A stretch of DNA of 64,000 bases, taken from positions 3,694,501 to 3,758,500 of the forward strand of contig NZ_JQLH01000001.1 of NCBI RefSeq assembly GCF_000744105.1, written 5' to 3'. This document shows, one piece after another, positions 60,669 to 64,000 of the stretch. The translations under genes and the position numbers were made by a program. This DNA comes from Maribacter forsetii DSM 18668 (lineage in GTDB: Bacteria > Bacteroidota > Bacteroidia > Flavobacteriales > Flavobacteriaceae). The notes under the pieces are model-generated. The model did not search any database, was not told the DNA's origin, and worked only from the letters and a program-made list of their open reading frames with translations. The first letter of the stretch is position 1; each line of letters begins with the position of its first letter.

Positions 60669-61271
60669 TCAGCTTTTTATTAATTCTACCTCAGCATTTG
60701 GTTGAAATAAAAACATCCTTCCTGTAGATATTTCTATACACTCATAACGCTTGGTTCGTTTATTTCCTTTTTTAAATAACTTCCCATTATAGATACGAAA
60801 AACGCATCCTATTGGTAATTCGTAAACGTAAGTTTTTTCCGATTGTTGTTCATCGAATTGTTTTAAAGCAATAGATAGCTGAGCGTCCGTACTACTACTT
60901 GCCTTTGGATTCTTAAAATGTCTAGCTAATAATGGTAATAATTGCGATGGAAATATCTCTGGTCTAATAAACGGAATCATTAAATGTTGAAATGTTTTTT
61001 TCCATTCCAGACCATGCGGCTTAATACCACGCCCATATTTCTCAAAAGCAATTAAATGGGCAATTTCGTGAATTAAAGTAATTAAGAACCTGTATTTATT
61101 TAAAGAAGCATTTACCGTTATTTGATGATTACCGTCTTTTCTTCTTCTATAATCTCCATGCCTAGTTACACGCTCATTAACGATTTTTAAATGCACCTGA
61201 GTATCCTTAATTAGTTCAAAACAAGGACTAACCGCCAATTCTGGAAGATATTTAGCTAATGTTTGCTGCAT
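60669..61271 (-). CDS. SprT-like zinc-metalloprotease-fold protein
   Basis: The 200-residue protein has the HExxH site in LITLIHEIAHLIAFEKYGRGIKPHGLEWKKTFQHLM, a SprT/SprT-like hallmark, and a C-terminal beta-rich part (CVFRIYNGKLFKKGNKRTKRYECIEISTGRMFLF) of the type seen after SprT domains, without a CxxC zinc ribbon. Eukaryotic SPRTN degrades DNA-protein crosslinks. The role of bacterial members is unproven. It is part of a tightly packed operon. Confidence 0.9.
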   Translation of the reverse strand: MQQTLAKYLPELAVSPCFELIKDTQVHLKIVNERVTRHGDYRRRKDGNHQITVNASLNKYRFLITLIHEIAHLIAFEKYGRGIKPHGLEWKKTFQHLMIPFIRPEIFPSQLLPLLARHFKNPKASSSTDAQLSIALKQFDEQQSEKTYVYELPIGCVFRIYNGKLFKKGNKRTKRYECIEISTGRMFLFQPNAEVELIKS

Positions 61272-61273
61272 TA

Positions 61274-61954
61274 TTATGGCGTACTACTACTAACCTGCAA
61301 AATTTTACCGTTATACATTTTCTGTCCCTTTAACGCAAAGTCCATTACATATTCTGCCATTTCCTTTGCACTTACCGGAGCTTCATAACCTGGGAATGCC
61401 TCTTCTAACATTTCTGTTTGTACGGCTCCTAAGGCCAATGCGTTAAATGACGGACCAGTTTCTTTAAATTCTTCAGCTAATAATTCCGTCAAAGTCAATA
61501 CCGCTCCTTTACTTGAACTATAAGCTGAAAGTCCGGGGAACTTTGCACTACCCTGTATGCCGCCCATAGAACTAATGGTAAGAACATGACCGCTTTTACT
61601 CATGAAAGGAATAGCCAGTCTTGTCACAGCGGCTACACCAAATACATTAACATCATATACCGCCTTAAATTCCTCTTCTGTTATTTCTAGAAATGGTTTA
61701 TTTATAAGCTTACCCGCATTATTTATAAGCGCTAGAACATTAGCACTTTTATCTTTTAAAAATTCAGATAGATGATTTCTACTTTCTTTAGCGGAGACAT
61801 CAAAAGAAAATGCTTCAATATTTTTATGCTTAAGATTCTTAATCGGTTCTGCATTTCTAGAAAGCGCTAAAACCTTATACCCAGCGCCAGCCAATAATTT
61901 GCTTAACTCAAATCCTATTCCTCTACTGGTACCTGTTACTATAATGTATTCCAT
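61274..61954 (-). CDS. Short-chain dehydrogenase/reductase
   Basis: The 226-residue protein has the SDR glycine motif IIVTGTSRGIGFELSKLL, NNAG, TISSMGGIQGSAKFPGLSAYSSSKGAV with the catalytic Ser/Tyr/Lys (YxxxK), and a C-terminal GKILQVSS. The substrate is unknown. Its ATG shares a base with the M28 stop, so the two are coupled. Confidence 0.92.
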   Translation of the reverse strand: MEYIIVTGTSRGIGFELSKLLAGAGYKVLALSRNAEPIKNLKHKNIEAFSFDVSAKESRNHLSEFLKDKSANVLALINNAGKLINKPFLEITEEEFKAVYDVNVFGVAAVTRLAIPFMSKSGHVLTISSMGGIQGSAKFPGLSAYSSSKGAVLTLTELLAEEFKETGPSFNALALGAVQTEMLEEAFPGYEAPVSAKEMAEYVMDFALKGQKMYNGKILQVSSSTP

Positions 61955-62994
61955 TAGTTATACTTTACTTCTTTTATAGGTGCATTTATAATACCCTCTA
62001 GCATTGGTACAGATTCGCTTACTATTTTAGCCATAAAACCATAATCAATTAACGATGCCTCATCACCTACCTTATGATACTCACCAAAATTGGTAAAATC
62101 AAAGGAACTATAGGTTTGCGAAGGCACATTAAACTCATCATGAAATGGCGCATTGTCCGAACGTCTGAACAAATTAAATTCTTTTGCCTTTGGAAGAAAC
62201 CCTACCAAATTTTTATTGGCATAGCCATTACTGATTTCTGCTAAATTAGATAATTCATAACCTGTTAAATACAAACTATGATCCTTCTCCACCATTGGCA
62301 CACCAACCATTTCAAAATTTAGCATAGTATACAAACTAATACTTTGTTCTTTTAACTTCTTAGCTAAATGCTTAGAACCTACCAACCCTTTTTCTTCTGC
62401 AGTGAATAGGGCAAAAATTACGCTCCGTTTGTTGTTTTTATGTTCACCAAAATATTTAGCAAATTCCAAAACAGCAGTAGTACCTGATGCGTTGTCATTG
62501 GCACCATTTGCTATAGTATCATCTCCGTCTCCGCTAATCAAGCCTATATGATCATAATGTGCGCCAATTACCACGAATTCATTTTTAAGTTTTGAATCTG
62601 TCCCAGGTAAAAAACCAACTACATTATAAGCTACACCGTCACTATAGTTTTCCAATGTATCTCTATATGTTGCAAAATAAGGCAGAACATTATTGTTCTT
62701 GAATACATTTTGAATAAAATCTGCAGCCTTTTCAATTCCCTCGCTTCCAGTATCTCTACCCTGTAATTCATCTGACGTCAAGAAAGTCATGATTGCTTCT
62801 ATATCAACGGACAAAGCTTTGACAGAAACATTTGACTTTACACTTTCTAATTGAGCATCTTTAGATGCAGGCAGAACCGAACCCTTAACACCTTTTGGAT
62901 TCGTAGGATTCAACACTGTTGACTGATCCACTTTTGTGCTTCCACAACTTAAAAGTAAAAAGCTAAAAAAAGCTACATATATATGTTTCATCAT
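61954..62994 (-). CDS. M28-family metallopeptidase, lipoprotein
   Basis: The 346-residue protein starts with a lipoprotein signal (FFSFLLLSCGSTKVD) and has M28 metal-site motifs: FVVIGAHYDHIG, GANDNASGTTAVLEFAKYF, FALFTAEEKGLVGSKHLA, MLNFEMVGVP, and NAPFHDEFNVPSQTYSSFDFTNFGEYHKVGD. It is an aminopeptidase-type zinc enzyme at the cell envelope. It is first in the operon M28, SDR, SprT-like, manC, DUF389, and starts 27 bases from the E2 terminator. Confidence 0.93.
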   Translation of the reverse strand: MMKHIYVAFFSFLLLSCGSTKVDQSTVLNPTNPKGVKGSVLPASKDAQLESVKSNVSVKALSVDIEAIMTFLTSDELQGRDTGSEGIEKAADFIQNVFKNNNVLPYFATYRDTLENYSDGVAYNVVGFLPGTDSKLKNEFVVIGAHYDHIGLISGDGDDTIANGANDNASGTTAVLEFAKYFGEHKNNKRSVIFALFTAEEKGLVGSKHLAKKLKEQSISLYTMLNFEMVGVPMVEKDHSLYLTGYELSNLAEISNGYANKNLVGFLPKAKEFNLFRRSDNAPFHDEFNVPSQTYSSFDFTNFGEYHKVGDEASLIDYGFMAKIVSESVPMLEGIINAPIKEVKYN

Positions 62995-63024
62995 CTTATC
63001 TAGTTTAAAATATAAAGATAAAAA

Positions 63025-63050
63025 AAAGCATCCCGATGAAAGGATGCTTT
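63025..63050 (-). terminator. Terminator after pdhC (E2)
   Basis: AAAGCATCC (63025-63033) pairs with GGATGCTTT (63042-63050), followed on the minus strand by a T run. Confidence 0.9.
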
Positions 63051-63076
63051 TCTAATTCTATTTTTAAATCAATGTT

Positions 63077-64000
63077 CTACGCTAACATAGTAACAGGATT
63101 TTCTACAAAATATCTCAATGTCTGAAGGAATTGTGCTCCCACAGCTCCATCTACGGTTCTATGATCACAAGCAAGAGTCAACTTCATAGTATTACCTACT
63201 ACTATCTCCCCATTTTTAACAACTGGTTTTTCTACAATTGCACCAACAGAAAGTATAGCTGAATTTGGCTGATTGATGATACTTGTAAACTCAAGAATAC
63301 CAAACATACCTAAATTAGAAACGGTAAATGTACTACCCTCCATTTCTGATGGAGCAATCTTCTTGTTTCTTGCCTTACCAGCTAAATCTTTTACAGCACT
63401 TCCTATTTGTGTTAAGCCCAATAAGTCAGCATGTTTTACAACTGGTACAACTAGACCTTCATCTACTGCCACAGCAACACCCATATGAATATGCTTGTGA
63501 AATTTTGTAGCATCAGCACTCCAAGTAGTATTTACCTGTGGATGCTTCTTAAGTGCCATTGCGCAAGCTTTCAATACCATATCATTAAATGATACTTTGG
63601 TGTCAGGCAAACTATTTATTTGTGCACGTGAAGCTTTTGCATTATCCATATCCACCTCTATAGTAAGATAGAAATGTGGTGCGTTAAATTTAGAATTACC
63701 CAATGCTTTGGCAATAGCCTTACGCATATTAGAATTCTTAACTTCTTCCGTACCTTCCTCACCAGATGGCAAAGCCATAGAAACCGGCTGAGAAGCTATT
63801 GCATTATCAGCCTTTGCACTTGATGAAGCAACAGGAGCTTCAGCTGCACTTGGCGTATAATTTTCTATATCTTTTTTAGTAATTCTGCCATTATCTCCAG
63901 AACCGGAAACACTAGCCAAATCTATACCTTTATCCGCTGCAATTTTTTTGGCCAAAGGAGATGCAAAAATACGTTCACCATCTGCAATCGATTTGGAAAC
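63077..64000 (-). CDS. pdhC: Pyruvate dehydrogenase E2 (dihydrolipoyl acetyltransferase), 5' part outside window
   Basis: The frame is open at the right edge and ends at 63077, giving 308 residues. The visible start ADGERIFASPLAKKIAADKGIDLASVSGSG is the E3/E1-binding domain. A linker (EAPVASSSAKA) and the catalytic acetyltransferase domain follow, with NSKFNAPHFYLTIEVDMD, TFTVSNLGMFGILEFTSIINQPNSAILSVGAI and the active-site CDHRTVDGAVG. Lipoyl domains must lie beyond the window. It carries acetyl groups from E1 to CoA. An internal Met at MAKKI is not the start, because the frame continues through conserved binding-domain residues. Confidence 0.95.
   Translation of the reverse strand, partial: VSKSIADGERIFASPLAKKIAADKGIDLASVSGSGDNGRITKKDIENYTPSAAEAPVASSSAKADNAIASQPVSMALPSGEEGTEEVKNSNMRKAIAKALGNSKFNAPHFYLTIEVDMDNAKASRAQINSLPDTKVSFNDMVLKACAMALKKHPQVNTTWSADATKFHKHIHMGVAVAVDEGLVVPVVKHADLLGLTQIGSAVKDLAGKARNKKIAPSEMEGSTFTVSNLGMFGILEFTSIINQPNSAILSVGAIVEKPVVKNGEIVVGNTMKLTLACDHRTVDGAVGAQFLQTLRYFVENPVTMLA

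Noticed and set aside
1..64000. tRNA, rRNA, transposase or prophage genes
   Set aside because: I looked for them on both strands and found none that I could support.

Overview
This is a chromosomal segment of a marine-type member of the Flavobacteriaceae (Bacteroidota). The signs are: AT-rich DNA; Bacteroidota-type promoters (TAnnTTTG -7 boxes) instead of strong Shine-Dalgarno sites; a GLPGLI-family protein beside a carboxypeptidase-regulatory-domain/TonB-type outer membrane protein; a DUF5686 protein; Bacteroidota-style TonB proteins; an S1-type sulfatase; and split MetH. I cannot name the genus from sequence alone. I found no rRNA, tRNA, CRISPR array, transposase or prophage.

Positions 1-20.8 kb hold a large sulfur-assimilation and methionine block, almost all on the minus strand. 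From right to left it contains: a SAM-I riboswitch, metY, a metX-thrA triple-function fusion, a GIY-YIG nuclease gene set between clusters of palindromic repeats, and a second trans-sulfuration enzyme; a small plus-strand lipoprotein gene; an Rrf2 regulator; a sulfate-assimilation operon (DUF2061, cysH, cysD, cysN, a siroheme sulfite reductase with a C-terminal HEPN-like domain, cobA, a ferredoxin-NADP reductase-like flavoprotein); a second SAM-I riboswitch; and the two halves of methionine synthase with a four-helix-bundle gene between them; then metF, cut by the left edge. Sulfate is activated, reduced to sulfide, fixed onto O-acetylhomoserine, methylated to methionine and turned into SAM. 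metK, at 27-28 kb, carries what looks like a SAM-II-class riboswitch, so two different SAM riboswitch folds feed back on one pathway.

Positions 21-27 kb encode secreted catabolic enzymes: a sulfatase, an M20 amidohydrolase, and a CocE/NonD lipoprotein hydrolase. The first two share a leader and signal peptide although their mature parts are unrelated. A small lipoprotein and a very short ORF follow.

Positions 28-45 kb carry an outer-membrane beta-barrel plus GLPGLI pair, a deoxynucleoside kinase, pabB-pabC for folate, an App1-type phosphatase, TonB, a membrane pyrophosphatase with a C-terminal tail, soluble pyrophosphatase, a DUF5686 protein, pdhB, and divergent etfBA across a perfect 26-bp palindrome.

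Positions 45-64 kb carry a DUF151 protein, a CNT nucleoside transporter, thyA, a secreted TonB-domain protein, egtB-egtD (ergothioneine) near a class V PLP enzyme that could be EgtE, a CBM48 protein, a 2TM protein, folA, murI, a PafA-like phosphatase, mlaE-mlaF, DUF389, a mannose-1-phosphate guanylyltransferase, SprT-like, SDR and M28 genes, and the 3' part of pdhC (E2).

The main unexplained structure is repetitive DNA in the sulfur/methionine block. Eight clear copies of a covarying hairpin repeat sit at gene borders, and five of them (plus one decayed copy) flank the GIY-YIG gene in two similar clusters. Period-7 arrays in opposite orientation flank the four-helix-bundle gene between the metH halves.
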